DNA of 64,000 nt from Micromonospora sp. U21 (GCF_018070045.1 NZ_JAGPYK010000003.1:186001-250000), one strand, 5' to 3'. Shown: positions 25,619-35,114, counted from the stretch's first letter. The notes: a model not told the origin generated them from the sequence alone. Program-made: numbers and translations.

Positions 25619-26509
25619 ATGGACATGGTCTTGGAGGCCGACCGGCTGGGCAAGCGGTACGGCAGCACCTGGGCGTTGCGGGACTGCTCGCTGCACCTGC
25701 CGGCCGGCCGGATCGCCGCGCTGGTCGGGCCGAACGGCGCGGGCAAGAGCACCCTGCTGCACCTGGCCGTCGGGCTGCTCAAGCCCGACGCGGGCGCGGT
25801 ACGGGTGTTCGGCAGATCGCCGTACGGCGACACGGAGGGGCTGGCCGACATCGGGTTCGTCGCACAGGACACCCCGCTGTACCGGGACTTCACCGCCGCC
25901 GAGCTGGTCGTCGCCGGCGGCAAGCTGAACCGGCGGTGGGACGCGACGCTGGCCCGTACCCGGCTGGCCCAGCTCGGCATACCGCCGGACCGGCCGGTCG
26001 GCAAACTCTCCGGCGGCCAACGGGCCCAGGTGGCGCTCGCCCTGGCGCTGGCCAAACAGCCCCGGCTGCTGCTGCTCGACGAGCCGGTCGCCAGCCTCGA
26101 CCCGCTGGCCCGACGGGAGTTTCTCCAGTCGCTGATGGGCAGCGTGGCCGACTCCGGGACCACCGTCCTGCTCTCCTCGCACCTGCTGGCCGACCTGGAG
26201 CGGGTCTGCGACTACCTGATCGTGCTCAACGCCGCCCAGGTGCAGCTCACCGGCACGGTCGACGACCTGGTGGCCGGGCACCGGCAGCTCATCGGCCCGC
26301 GGCACGACGGCGGCCCGATCGGGGGCGTCGCCGCCGTCGTCCGGGCCAGCCACACCGACCGGCAGTCCACGCTGCTGGTCAAGACCGATGGTCCGATCAC
26401 CGATCCCGCCTGGACGGTGCGTGAGGTCGGCTTGGAGGACGTCGTCCTTGCCTACCTGGCCGAGGGCAACGCACAGACCAGTCACACCGAGTGGGGGGTC
26501 CCGGCATGA
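25619..26509 (+). CDS. ABC transporter ATP-binding protein
   Basis: 296 residues. Walker A GPNGAGKST, Q loop GFVAQD, signature LSGGQRAQ, Walker B LLLLDEPVASLD and the switch His (LLSSH) are all intact. A C-terminal domain of about 70 residues follows, as in exporter-type ATPases of YtrA-linked systems. The ATG at 25619 has GAGAGG 7 nt upstream; GTG 25595, overlapping the regulator stop, is an alternative. It forms an operon with the permease, whose ATG overlaps its stop (ATGA, 26506-26509). Such systems commonly confer antibiotic or peptide resistance, but no substrate is indicated. Confidence 0.9.
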   Translation: MDMVLEADRLGKRYGSTWALRDCSLHLPAGRIAALVGPNGAGKSTLLHLAVGLLKPDAGAVRVFGRSPYGDTEGLADIGFVAQDTPLYRDFTAAELVVAGGKLNRRWDATLARTRLAQLGIPPDRPVGKLSGGQRAQVALALALAKQPRLLLLDEPVASLDPLARREFLQSLMGSVADSGTTVLLSSHLLADLERVCDYLIVLNAAQVQLTGTVDDLVAGHRQLIGPRHDGGPIGGVAAVVRASHTDRQSTLLVKTDGPITDPAWTVREVGLEDVVLAYLAEGNAQTSHTEWGVPA

Positions 26510-27495
26510 TCTGGCTGACCTGGCGGCAACACCGCAAGCAGGCGTTCTTCACCCTCCTGGCGTTCGCGGCGCTGGCCGCCCTGATGGTGCCGATCGGCCT
26601 GTCGATGCGCAGCACCTTCGCCGACCTCGGGCTGGCGGAGTGCGTACGCCAACTGAACGAACCGAACGTGGCCGCGGCGGTCCGGGAGGGCTGCGACGCG
26701 GGCTTCCACCGCTTCAGCAACCGCTACAGCAGCCTCAATCTGCTCGCCGTGCTGTTGATCACCCTGCCGGTGCTGGTCGGCCTGTTCTGGGGCGCCCCAC
26801 TGGTCGCCCGCGAGGTGGAGCACGGCACCCACCGCTTCGCCTGGACCCAGGGCGTCGGCCGGACCCGCTGGGCGTTGGTGAAGTTCGGGCTGGTCGGCGC
26901 CGGCGCGGTGGTCCTCGCGGTCGGCTACGGACTGGGTATCTCGTGGTGGGTCGACCCGCTGACCCAGACCGCCCAGGAGGGCCGGCTCGGCCTGATCGTC
27001 TTCGACCTGCAGGGCGTCGTCCCGATCGGGTACACCCTCTTCGCGGTGGCCCTGGGCATCTTCGCCGGCACGGTGTGGAAGCGGATGCTGCCCGCCATGG
27101 GCATCACCCTCGCCGGGTTCATCGGCGTACGGGCGGCGGTGGAGATCCTGGCCCGCCCGCACTACCAGCCCGCCCGCACCCAGACCTTCCCGATCGAGGG
27201 GGACGGACCTCCGGAGATCAGCCGGGGGAACTGGATTCTCACCCAGGGCGTCCGCAACCCCGACGGGACGATGATCGCGGAGGACACCCGGATCCAGTGC
27301 CCGCCGGGTGGCAAGGGACCCAACGGTGAGGCGTGCGGCGCCGAGCTGGGCATCGAGCCGGGCGCGTACAACTGGCAGCTCTACCAGCCGGCGGACCGGT
27401 TCTGGCTGTTCCAGGGCATCGAGACCGGCGTCTTCGTCGCCCTGGCCCTGCTCCTGCTCTACGTCGCCATCCGTCGGGTCCGGAGGATCGCGTAG
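26506..27495 (+). CDS. ABC transporter permease (YtrA-linked)
   Basis: 329 residues. The start MIWLTWRQHRKQAFFTLLAF is typical of actinobacterial ABC-2-like permeases in YtrA operons. Six hydrophobic segments are visible (about residues 15-33, 82-102, 125-145, 170-190, 195-212 and 300-320), with a large external loop (~215-295) containing two cysteines (IQCPPGGKGPNGEACGAE). It is the membrane partner of the ATPase whose stop codon it overlaps. A strong hairpin ends the operon 5 nt after the stop. Confidence 0.87.
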   Translation: MIWLTWRQHRKQAFFTLLAFAALAALMVPIGLSMRSTFADLGLAECVRQLNEPNVAAAVREGCDAGFHRFSNRYSSLNLLAVLLITLPVLVGLFWGAPLVAREVEHGTHRFAWTQGVGRTRWALVKFGLVGAGAVVLAVGYGLGISWWVDPLTQTAQEGRLGLIVFDLQGVVPIGYTLFAVALGIFAGTVWKRMLPAMGITLAGFIGVRAAVEILARPHYQPARTQTFPIEGDGPPEISRGNWILTQGVRNPDGTMIAEDTRIQCPPGGKGPNGEACGAELGIEPGAYNWQLYQPADRFWLFQGIETGVFVALALLLLYVAIRRVRRIA

Positions 27496-27500
27496 TCCGC

Positions 27501-27543
27501 GACGGGTGATCGCCGGGGCCACGGGGCCTGGCGATCACCCGTC
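27501..27543. terminator. Terminator after the ABC operon (14-bp stem)
   Basis: GACGGGTGATCGCC (27501-27514) pairs perfectly with 27530-27543 around a 15-nt loop. The right arm overlaps the end of the opposing gene remnant. Confidence 0.75.
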
Positions 27544-27802
27544 AGCGCAGGCCATCGGCGGTCAGTTTCAGCCAGGACGCGAGGTCGTGCAGCTCGTCGT
27601 GCACGGCCCGGGTCAGCTCCGGCGTGAACGGCACGTTCTCATAAATGGCGTGCAGCGTGAGAATGCCGCACCGGCGGTCCGCCGTGGCGTCGACCTTCCC
27701 AACCAGCCGGTCGCCGGGCGGACCGGCGAAGTCGGATTCCGGCCCGTCGCCAACGCGACTGAAAGTGCCCGCCAGATCACAACGGGTGCTCCGATGTGGA
27801 CC
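27542..27802 (-). pseudogene. C-terminal remnant of a YcaQ-like winged-helix/DNA glycosylase protein
   Basis: A minus-strand frame without any usable start ends at TGA 27544-27542. Its last ~60 residues contain RLVGKVDATADRRCGILTL and then ELHDLASWLKL. This matches the C-terminal pattern of YcaQ/DUF1006 proteins (interstrand crosslink glycosylases), where a VD-KADR-GVL strand is followed by an ELR-LA-WLGL helix. About 300 upstream residues are missing; the position is taken by the promoter of the metalloprotease gene. So this looks like a gene tail left after a deletion. Recognition rests on pattern memory alone. Confidence 0.4.
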
Positions 27803-27845
27803 TCAGGGCCCGCGTCGGTCGGGCTGCAGGGATGGGAGCGTACGC

Positions 27846-29456
27846 GTGAAGTCCAAAATTTTCCGTCGGGTCGCCGCGTCGACCGTGGCGCTCGCCTGCG
27901 CCGCAGTGGGCGCGGTGGCGCTACCGGCCGCGCCGGCGTCCGCGAGCCCGATCCGGAACGCGACCGCCTGGTCGGTGCTGCTGTGCAAGTTCAGCGACAA
28001 GCCGGCCGAGCCGAGAGCACCGTCGCACTTCGCCAATTTCCTCACCGCGGCCGGAGTGGGCACGGGCGGGGTGGCGGACTACCTGGCCGACCAGTCCGGC
28101 GGGCGGGTCTCGCTGGCCGGTTCGGTGGTCCGGGGCTGGTACCCGATGTCGTACACGCTGGCGCAGTTCCAGTCGATCGACCGGTGGACCCGGATCCAGC
28201 GCTGCGTGGACACCGCGGCGGCCGCCGGCTACGGGGTGCCCGCCGGCAACCGGATCGCGGTCATGCTCAACGACTGGGTGGATTCCGGCGCGGCCGGCGG
28301 TCGGGTGCTGCTCGACCCGGGCGCCTGGAACGTCGGGTTCGCCGCGCACGAGATGCTGCACGGCTACAACCTGGGCCACTCGTTCTCCAACGACACCACG
28401 TACCAGAACGCGCCGTGGTCTCAGCCGGGCGAGTACGACGACCCGTGGGACGAGATGAGCGCCATGCACATCTACGCCTTCGGCACCGCGAACTACGGCA
28501 CCAGCGCGGTCGGGCTCAACGGGCCCCACCGTGACGAGCTGGGCTGGCTGCCGAAGAACCGGGTGTTCACCATGGCCGCCGACGGGGTGGGCTCGCGCGC
28601 CCTCACCCTGGCGCCGCTGGAGGTGCCCGCGGCGAGCGGCCCGCAGCTGGTCCGGATCCCGTTCGACCCGGCCGACCTGTTCCACTACTACACCGTCGAG
28701 TTCCGCCGGAAGACCGGCTGGAGCGCCGGCATCCCGGGTGACACGGTGCTGCTGCACGAGGTCCGCAACGGCACCCCCACCCTGCTGCGCACCGGGCCCG
28801 GCGGCGGGCCGGCCCAGTCGCTCAACGCAAACGGCGTGCAGATCGGCGTGAACTGGGTCTCCGGCAACGCCGTGTCGGTGACCGTGACCACGGACGTGGT
28901 CAACCGCTGCCTGCAGGGGTACGTCTGGCGGGAGGCGCGCCCCGGTGACCTGGTCTGCGTCACCGGCGCCACCCGCAGCCAGGTGTGGGCGGACAACGCC
29001 GCCGCGCCGAGCCGATGGGTGAACGGCCCGTACGGCCCGCACACCTGCGTCAGCGGCTACGTGTGGCGCGAGGCGTACGCCGGGGACGACGTCTGCGTCA
29101 CCGGCGCCCAGCGCAGCCAGGCCGCCGCGGACAACGCCGCCGCCGCGTCCCGACGCAACCCTGCCCGGCTGGTGTCCGGCCCGAACACCTGCGTCAGCGG
29201 GTACGTCTGGCGCAACGCCGACCAGTCCGACTACGTCTGCGTGACCGGCACGACCCGTTCCCAGGTGCTCGCGGACAACGCGGTCGCCGCGAGCCGCTGG
29301 GTCAGCGGCCCGTACGGCCCGCACACCTGCGTCGCCGGCTACGTGTGGCGCGAGGCGTTCCTCGGCGACGACGTCTGCGTCACCGGCGCGCAGCGCAGCC
29401 AGGCCGCGGCCGACAACGCCGCGGGCCCTGGCCGGGTACTGCGTCCCGGAGGCTGA
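27846..29456 (+). CDS. Secreted metzincin-like metalloprotease with four C-terminal repeats
   Basis: 536 residues. Signal peptide ~1-34 (AAPASASP). The catalytic region has HEMLHGYNLGH at 168-178, a HExxHxxxxxH zinc site in which the usual metzincin Gly is Asn. A beta-rich domain (~225-355) follows. Residues ~357-530 consist of four copies of a ~45-residue motif, C(V/L)xGYVWRxA...VCVTGxxRSQxxADN, each with two cysteines likely paired. This repeat is widespread in secreted actinobacterial proteins and probably binds the wall or a polymer. The GTG start has GGGAG 8 nt upstream. The enzyme presumably acts outside the cell. Confidence 0.8.
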   Translation: MKSKIFRRVAASTVALACAAVGAVALPAAPASASPIRNATAWSVLLCKFSDKPAEPRAPSHFANFLTAAGVGTGGVADYLADQSGGRVSLAGSVVRGWYPMSYTLAQFQSIDRWTRIQRCVDTAAAAGYGVPAGNRIAVMLNDWVDSGAAGGRVLLDPGAWNVGFAAHEMLHGYNLGHSFSNDTTYQNAPWSQPGEYDDPWDEMSAMHIYAFGTANYGTSAVGLNGPHRDELGWLPKNRVFTMAADGVGSRALTLAPLEVPAASGPQLVRIPFDPADLFHYYTVEFRRKTGWSAGIPGDTVLLHEVRNGTPTLLRTGPGGGPAQSLNANGVQIGVNWVSGNAVSVTVTTDVVNRCLQGYVWREARPGDLVCVTGATRSQVWADNAAAPSRWVNGPYGPHTCVSGYVWREAYAGDDVCVTGAQRSQAAADNAAAASRRNPARLVSGPNTCVSGYVWRNADQSDYVCVTGTTRSQVLADNAVAASRWVSGPYGPHTCVAGYVWREAFLGDDVCVTGAQRSQAAADNAAGPGRVLRPGG

Positions 29457-29466
29457 CCGCTGGCGT

Positions 29467-29499
29467 CCCGGTCGGGCGGGCACGCCTCGCCCGATCGGG
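29467..29499. terminator. Hairpin between convergent genes
   Basis: 29467-29478 and 29488-29499 form a 12-bp stem with one G-U pair and a 9-nt loop, between the metalloprotease and the SWIM protein gene. Confidence 0.5.
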
Positions 29500-29523
29500 C
29501 GCCTGGCACGAACACCGAGCAGA

Positions 29524-30834
29524 TCACCGACGGCCGGTGGGCCGGTCCGGCGGCAGGTCGAGCAGGGCGTCAGCCGGGTCCGTGCGGGGCGGTCCCGCCG
29601 GCCACCAGGCACCGCCGCGGCGCCGGAACGGATACCAGTGCCCGTCCCGGCCGTAGCGCACCTGGACGTCCCGGCCGACGGTCCACCGGTTGCGCCAGGT
29701 CCTGACGCCGTCGTCGCCCACCTGGCGCAGCGTCTCGGTGACCCGGGCGGTCACCTCGGGTGGCGGGGTGAACACCGCGTCCAGGACGTCGACGCCGGCC
29801 GTGCCGCCGTACTCCCAGGCTCGGATGGCCCGGGGCAGGTCCGCCGCCCGGCCGGTGGCCTCGGCGAGCCGTTCGACCGCCGGCGAACGCGGCGCGCGGG
29901 CCGCCAGCCGGGCGGCGTCCGGCCAGGCGTCGGGGTCCGGCGCGAGCAGCTCCTCCCGAGTGGCGGCGAGCAGGTGCCGCGCCCGGGACGCGGCGTCGGC
30001 GGCGAGCAGCCCGAGCGCCTCGGCGTCGACGCCGGGCGCGGAGTGCCCGGCGAGAAGTGGGGTGAGCGCCAGCGGTTCGCCCGGCACCGGCACGGGTGGG
30101 CCCGGCAGCGGCGCCGGGGTGGCGGCGTACGCCTCGTCCGCTCCGGTGCCGGCCGGGGCGACGTCGTCCGACACCGCGAAGCGCCGCCGGGCGTTGCGCC
30201 GACGCAGCTCCTCCACCAGCTCGGCCTCGGCCCGCCCGCGCATCAGCAGCAGCACGAACGGGTCGCGGTCGAGAAGCCAGGACGTCTGGTAGGCCAGCGC
30301 GGCGGCGTGCCGGCAGGGCTGGTCCCAGGAGGGGCAGTCGCACTCGGGCTCGAGGTCACCGAAGCCGGGCAGCAGGCGTACTCCGGCGTCCTCGGCGGTG
30401 TCGACCAGCTCGGGCGGCATCTCCCGGTCGAGCAGCGCGGCGATGTGCCCGGCCTTCGCGGCGAGCGCGTCGAGCAGCCGGTCCCACTGGCGGTCGGAGA
30501 GCGGGGCCACGCGAACCACCGTGTCGTGCGGAGTCTCCGGGTCGCCGTCGTGGACCGGTGCGGAGATCCGGCCCGGACTGACGGTGATCGGGCCGACCTG
30601 GCCGGCCAACGCGTACCGGCGGCCCCGGCTCAGCTGCCCGCGGTCGAGCGCGGCCCGCTCCATCGCCTCGATCCAGGCGGTGCCCCACCAGGTGGCGGCG
30701 AACGTCCGGCCGATCCGCCGGTCCGGCCCGAAGGCCGGGAAGCTGCGGGCCCGGCCGTCGTCCCGCGCCGGTTCGGCGTCGTCGTCCCACTGGTCGTCGA
30801 ATTCGGCGTTGTCAGCCACGTCCGGGTCCCTCAT
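29524..30834 (-). CDS. SWIM zinc finger protein (helicase partner)
   Basis: 436 residues. The N-terminal block RRIGRTFAATWWGTAWIEAM is the standard opening of SWIM proteins linked to SNF2 helicases. The zinc finger CDCPSWDQPCRH near residue 165 fits CxC-xn-CxH. The rest is mainly helical with no enzyme motif. SWIM domains bind DNA or protein. Its ATG overlaps the helicase stop (ATGA, 30834-30831), so the two products are made in step and probably act together on DNA repair or remodelling. Confidence 0.9.
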   Translation of the reverse strand: MRDPDVADNAEFDDQWDDDAEPARDDGRARSFPAFGPDRRIGRTFAATWWGTAWIEAMERAALDRGQLSRGRRYALAGQVGPITVSPGRISAPVHDGDPETPHDTVVRVAPLSDRQWDRLLDALAAKAGHIAALLDREMPPELVDTAEDAGVRLLPGFGDLEPECDCPSWDQPCRHAAALAYQTSWLLDRDPFVLLLMRGRAEAELVEELRRRNARRRFAVSDDVAPAGTGADEAYAATPAPLPGPPVPVPGEPLALTPLLAGHSAPGVDAEALGLLAADAASRARHLLAATREELLAPDPDAWPDAARLAARAPRSPAVERLAEATGRAADLPRAIRAWEYGGTAGVDVLDAVFTPPPEVTARVTETLRQVGDDGVRTWRNRWTVGRDVQVRYGRDGHWYPFRRRGGAWWPAGPPRTDPADALLDLPPDRPTGRR

Positions 30835-33611
30835 TCGTCGCCGCCGAGCCGGACGAGACGGAGCAGCTCGGCGTCGGACAGCTCGGTCAGGGCGGTCTCG
30901 CCGCCGGTGAGCACGGCGTCGGCGAGCGCCCTCTTGGACTCCAGCAGGGCGGCGATGCGCTCCTCCAGCGTGCCCTGCGCGATCAGCCGGTGCACCTGTA
31001 CCGGCCTGGTCTGCCCGATCCGGTGGGCCCGGTCGGTGGCCTGCTCCTCCACCGCCGGGTTCCACCATCGGTCGTAGTGGACGACGTGGTCGGCTCGGGT
31101 GAGGGTCAGGCCGGTGCCGGCCGCCTTGAGGGACAGCAGGAAGACCGGCACCTCACCGGCCTGGAACCGGCGGACCAGTTCCTCGCGCTGCGGCACGGGC
31201 GTGCCGCCGTGCAGCAACTGCGCCGGTACGCCTCGCTCGGCCAGGTGCCGGGCCAACAGTCGGGCCATCCGCACGTACTGGGTGAAGACCAGCGCGGCGC
31301 CGCCCTCGGCGAGGATGGTGTCCAGCAGGTCGTCGAGGAGGTGCAGCTTCTCCGACCGGCCGCGCAGTGGGCCGCGCGGCTCCTTCAGGTAGTGCGCCGG
31401 GTGGTTGCAGACCTGCTTCAGCTCGACCAGCAGTTTGAGCACCAGGCCGCGGCGGGCGATGCCGGCGCCGCTGGCCCGGATCTCGGCCAGCACCTCACCG
31501 ACCACCTTCTCGTAGAGGGCGGTCTGCTCGGCGGTCAGCGGGACCAGGTGATCGGTGACCGTCTTCGGCGGCAGCTCGGGGGCGATGCCCGGGTCCGACT
31601 TGCGGCGGCGCAGCAGGAACGGACGGACCAGGCGGGACAGCCGCGCCGCGCTCGCGGAGTCCCGGTCCACCTCGATCGGCCGGGCCCAGGTCGCACGGAA
31701 CTGCCCCGCCGCGCCCAGCAGGCCGGGCGTGGTCCAGTCCAGGATCGCCCACAGATCGGTGAGGTTGTTCTCCACCGGGGTGCCGGTGAGCGCGACCCGG
31801 GCACGCGCCGGAATCATCCGCAGCGCCTTCGCGGTGCCGCTGAGCCGATTCTTGACGTACTGGGCCTCGTCGGCGACCACCAGCGCCCAACCATGGCCGG
31901 CCAGGGTGTCGGCGTCGAGTCGCATGGTGCCGTAACTGGTCAGCACGATCCCGTCGGTCAGCTCGGCCAGCGACCGGGCGGTGCCGTGGAAGCGGCGCAC
32001 GGGCGTGCCGGGGGCGAATCTGCGGATCTCCCGTTCCCAGGTGCCGAGCACCGAGGCGGGACAGACCACCAGGGTCGCTCCGGCGGTCGTCGGGTCGAGC
32101 TGCCGGCGCAGGTGCAGGGCGACGACAGTGACGGTCTTGCCGAGGCCCATGTCGTCGGCGAGGCAGCCACCGAACCCGAGTGAGGCCATCCGCTCGAGCC
32201 AGCGCAACCCGCGCAGCTGGTACTCGCGCAGGCGACCGGCCAGCCCTGCCGGCGGCGTCAGCGGCTCCGGCCCGCCGTCCGGTTCGCCGAGCAGGTCGCA
32301 CAGCGCACCCAACCAGCCCTCGGCCACCACCTCGACCCGCTCGCCGGCCACCTCGGTGCTGGCGGCCAGGGTCGCGGCCAGGGCGTCGTACGCCGGGCGC
32401 GGTGGAAGCCGCGGCTCGGCGGCCTTGTGGGCCAGTGCCGGTGGGACCAGGACCCACCCGTCCCGGAGGGGGACGATCGGCCGGGCAGCGGCGACCAGGT
32501 TCGTCTGCTCGTCGGTCAGCGGGACCCCGGCGAGGGTCAGCTGCCATCTCAGCGGCACCGGCGCGGCGGAGCGGAAGAACGCCGCCGGGTCGGCGGGCTG
32601 CTCCGGTGGGGAGCTGACCAGCACCCGGGCGGCGAGCGCACGGGAGAGCCGCGGTGGCCACTCGATGTCGATGCCGGCGGCGGCGAGTCGGGCCTCGGCG
32701 TCGCCGAGCAGGTCGACCAGGTCCTCGTCGAGCAGCTCCAGCTCTACCGGCGCGGCCTCGTCGAGGAGTCGTTCCAGCGGCTGCCACAGTGCGGCGGCGC
32801 GCCGCACGGCGAGCATCGCATCGACGGTGGCCCGGTCGCCGAGGCCGTGCTCGTCTCCCGCCCAGAGGGTGGCGGCGTCGCTGACCAGAGTGGGGTCGGC
32901 GAGGCTGCGCAGCCGGACGACGGCGGTGGGCACCGTGGTGTCGAGATCCCCCCGGATCTCCACCCGCAGTGCCATCCGCAGGCCGGTGTCCACCCCGGCG
33001 GAGACCTGCCCGGCCCAGCCGCGCAGCTCCTCGGCCCGCTGGGGCTCCGCGGCCGTGAACCGGGGGTCGCCGGTGAGCCAGGGCGCGGCCGGGGTGCGCG
33101 GCAGCGTGTCGGCCACCGCGTCGAGGAACGCGCGGATCAGCTCCTCCGGGTCGGGGAGGACCAGCCGACGCGCGGTGGGGTCCAGCGGCACCGCGCGTGC
33201 CGCCGCTGGCATGGCGGCGGCCAGTGCGCGGATCCGTCGCACGTCGGCGACGTCGAACGGGCCGGCCCGCCAGGCGTCGTACCCCTGCGGGGACACTCCG
33301 GGCAGGATCCGCCCCCGGGCGGCGAGGTGCAGTGCGGTGACCGCGACGGCCGACCAGAACGCGGCGGTCGGGTCGAGCTCGTCGGTGTCGCGCAGCGCGA
33401 CGAGCCGGCGAACCGCGTCACCCACTCCGATGGTGCGGACCGGCACGGTCTCGGCGGCCGTCCGGCCGTTCCGCGGCAGGGCCAGCCGTAGTTCACCGTG
33501 CTGCCCGAGGCCGGCGAACTGCTCGGTCAGCGCCTCGCCGGCCGGGTGATGAACGTGGATCGTGCCGGTCCGGGGTGGGTCGCCCGGCGTGAAGACGACC
33601 GCGAACCGCAC
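30831..33611 (-). CDS. SNF2/Rad54-type DEAD-box-like helicase (HepA-like)
   Basis: 926 residues. After a ~410-residue N-terminal domain found in bacterial SNF2 proteins, the ATPase core begins: motif I DDMGLGKT (~484-491), motif II DEAQ (~579), motif III LTGTPVENN, and motif VI ATDRAHRIGQTRPVQVHRL. All key residues are present, including the arginine finger. These ATPases translocate on double-stranded DNA. The GTG start is preceded by AGGAGG at 5 nt. First gene of a two-gene operon with the SWIM protein. Confidence 0.93.
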   Translation of the reverse strand: MRFAVVFTPGDPPRTGTIHVHHPAGEALTEQFAGLGQHGELRLALPRNGRTAAETVPVRTIGVGDAVRRLVALRDTDELDPTAAFWSAVAVTALHLAARGRILPGVSPQGYDAWRAGPFDVADVRRIRALAAAMPAAARAVPLDPTARRLVLPDPEELIRAFLDAVADTLPRTPAAPWLTGDPRFTAAEPQRAEELRGWAGQVSAGVDTGLRMALRVEIRGDLDTTVPTAVVRLRSLADPTLVSDAATLWAGDEHGLGDRATVDAMLAVRRAAALWQPLERLLDEAAPVELELLDEDLVDLLGDAEARLAAAGIDIEWPPRLSRALAARVLVSSPPEQPADPAAFFRSAAPVPLRWQLTLAGVPLTDEQTNLVAAARPIVPLRDGWVLVPPALAHKAAEPRLPPRPAYDALAATLAASTEVAGERVEVVAEGWLGALCDLLGEPDGGPEPLTPPAGLAGRLREYQLRGLRWLERMASLGFGGCLADDMGLGKTVTVVALHLRRQLDPTTAGATLVVCPASVLGTWEREIRRFAPGTPVRRFHGTARSLAELTDGIVLTSYGTMRLDADTLAGHGWALVVADEAQYVKNRLSGTAKALRMIPARARVALTGTPVENNLTDLWAILDWTTPGLLGAAGQFRATWARPIEVDRDSASAARLSRLVRPFLLRRRKSDPGIAPELPPKTVTDHLVPLTAEQTALYEKVVGEVLAEIRASGAGIARRGLVLKLLVELKQVCNHPAHYLKEPRGPLRGRSEKLHLLDDLLDTILAEGGAALVFTQYVRMARLLARHLAERGVPAQLLHGGTPVPQREELVRRFQAGEVPVFLLSLKAAGTGLTLTRADHVVHYDRWWNPAVEEQATDRAHRIGQTRPVQVHRLIAQGTLEERIAALLESKRALADAVLTGGETALTELSDAELLRLVRLGGDE

Positions 33612-33725
33612 TGTGCCTCCTGACCGGTCGGGGCGGTGCTGCCCCGACACCCCTAGCGTACGACGTACGACACGATTCGGTTCAACGGGCCGGGCGACCG
33701 ACAGTGGCCGGGAGATCCTTGGCTG

Positions 33726-33827
33726 ATGGTGCTGGCCGACGGCCGGCTCCGGCTACACGAGACCTGGTCGTGGGAGCCCCGGCCGGGCAGCGGCACCAGC
33801 GTCGTGGAGGAGTTGCCGCCGCACTGA
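33726..33827 (+). pseudogene. Short coding fragment, possible gene tail (33 aa from ATG)
   Basis: The frame from ATG 33726 to TGA 33827 has G or C at the third position in 32 of 33 codons, a strong coding signature, and reads RLRLHETWSWEPRPGSGTSV. The same frame stays open upstream to 33657 with weaker bias. It has no ribosome binding site and no recognised family. It is probably the C-terminal remnant of a lost gene rather than a functional small protein. It lies in the 240-base gap between the divergently flanked helicase and ROK genes. Confidence 0.3.
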
Positions 33828-33851
33828 CCGGCTCACCGCCCGCGGGCGAGG

Positions 33852-35114
33852 CTAGGCCGGGTCGTCGGTACCCAACTGGCCCGCGACGCCGACGTTCAGC
33901 GGGTCGGCCAGCAACTTGTCGAAGGCCAGTTCGGCGGCACCGATCAGGACGGCATCGCGGCCGAGTGCCGCCGCCTCCAGCCGTAGATGTTCACGGGAGC
34001 CCGGCAGCGGCATGGCCGCCAACCGGCGACGGACCGTGTCCGCCCCGGCGGTGAAGATGTCGCGCAGCGAGCCGCCGAACACCACGGCGTCCGGGTTGAC
34101 CACGTTGACCAGGTTGGCGACGCCGAAGCCGAGCCAGTCGGCGACCTGCTCGACCGCCTCCCGGGCGGTCCGGTCGCCGTCCGCCGCCGCGCGCAGCACC
34201 TCGGCCACCGCTCCACGGTCGCCAGGGTCCCGGCCGGCGTGCCGCAACAGCGCGGCCTCGCCGATCTCGGTCTCCCAGCAGCCGCGGGAGCCGCAGCCGC
34301 AGGGCAATCCGTTCGGGTTGACCACCATGTGACCAACCTTGCCGCTGTGGCCCCGGTGCCCGATCACCAGCCGGCCGCCGACGATGATGCCGGCGCTGAT
34401 GCCGAGGTCACCGTGCAGGTAGATGAGATCGTCGATGCCGGCCGCCACGCCGCGGATGTGCTCAGCCAGGCCGGCGATGTCGGCCAGGTCGCCGGCCACG
34501 AAACCCGGGCCGGCGTTGAATTCGGCCTCGAGCGCGACGCCCAGGCTCTCGTCGACGCCGGCGATCCGGATGCTGCCGTCCGCCTCACAGGTGGTGTCGG
34601 TGACCGCGACCGCGCCGCCCACCAGCAGCGCGTCGGCGGCCACGGAGCGCTCCATGTCGCGGACGAGGTCGGCCAGCGGCCGAACGGCGTCGACCGCCGT
34701 CATGCCACCGGGGCGGGCGACCTCGCGCAGGTCCAGGATGCGCCCACCGAGGCCGACCCGGGCGGCGCGCAGTCGGTCCGCGTCGATGCTCAGCGCATGC
34801 GCGTAGACGCGGTCGGAGCGGGGGCTGACCACCAGCGACGGGCGGCCGGCACGGCGGGCGGTGGTCGGCGCCACTTCGGTGACCAGGCCACTGGCGACCA
34901 GGTCGGCCGCGAGAGCGCCGATGGTGCTGCGGTTGAGGCCGAGCCGGCTGGTCAGCTCGGCCCGGGACGTCGGCCCGTGCAGGTGGACGTAGCGCAGGAC
35001 GGCGCCGAGGTTCTGCCGCCGGATCTCCTCCTGGCTGGCGCCGGGAACGGAGGGCAGCGGGGATTCGGGGTTACGGCCGACGCCGGCTGGCCTGGCCCGG
35101 ACTGGTGACGCCAC
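33852..35114 (-). CDS. ROK family transcriptional regulator
   Basis: 420 residues. An N-terminal winged helix (IRRQNLGAVLRYVHLHGPTS, RAELTSRLGLNRSTIGALAA) is fused to a ROK sugar-kinase-like domain. The zinc motif GLPCGCGSRGCWE is intact, and the ATP-site sequence LIYLHGDLGISAGIIVGG contains the Asp of the active site. ROK regulators of the XylR/NagC type bind operators and sense sugars. The GTG at 35114 follows AAGGAGGT at 6-7 nt. It is downstream of the sugar importer on the same strand, behind a terminator, so it likely regulates that operon. Confidence 0.92.
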   Translation of the reverse strand: MASPVRARPAGVGRNPESPLPSVPGASQEEIRRQNLGAVLRYVHLHGPTSRAELTSRLGLNRSTIGALAADLVASGLVTEVAPTTARRAGRPSLVVSPRSDRVYAHALSIDADRLRAARVGLGGRILDLREVARPGGMTAVDAVRPLADLVRDMERSVAADALLVGGAVAVTDTTCEADGSIRIAGVDESLGVALEAEFNAGPGFVAGDLADIAGLAEHIRGVAAGIDDLIYLHGDLGISAGIIVGGRLVIGHRGHSGKVGHMVVNPNGLPCGCGSRGCWETEIGEAALLRHAGRDPGDRGAVAEVLRAAADGDRTAREAVEQVADWLGFGVANLVNVVNPDAVVFGGSLRDIFTAGADTVRRRLAAMPLPGSREHLRLEAAALGRDAVLIGAAELAFDKLLADPLNVGVAGQLGTDDPA

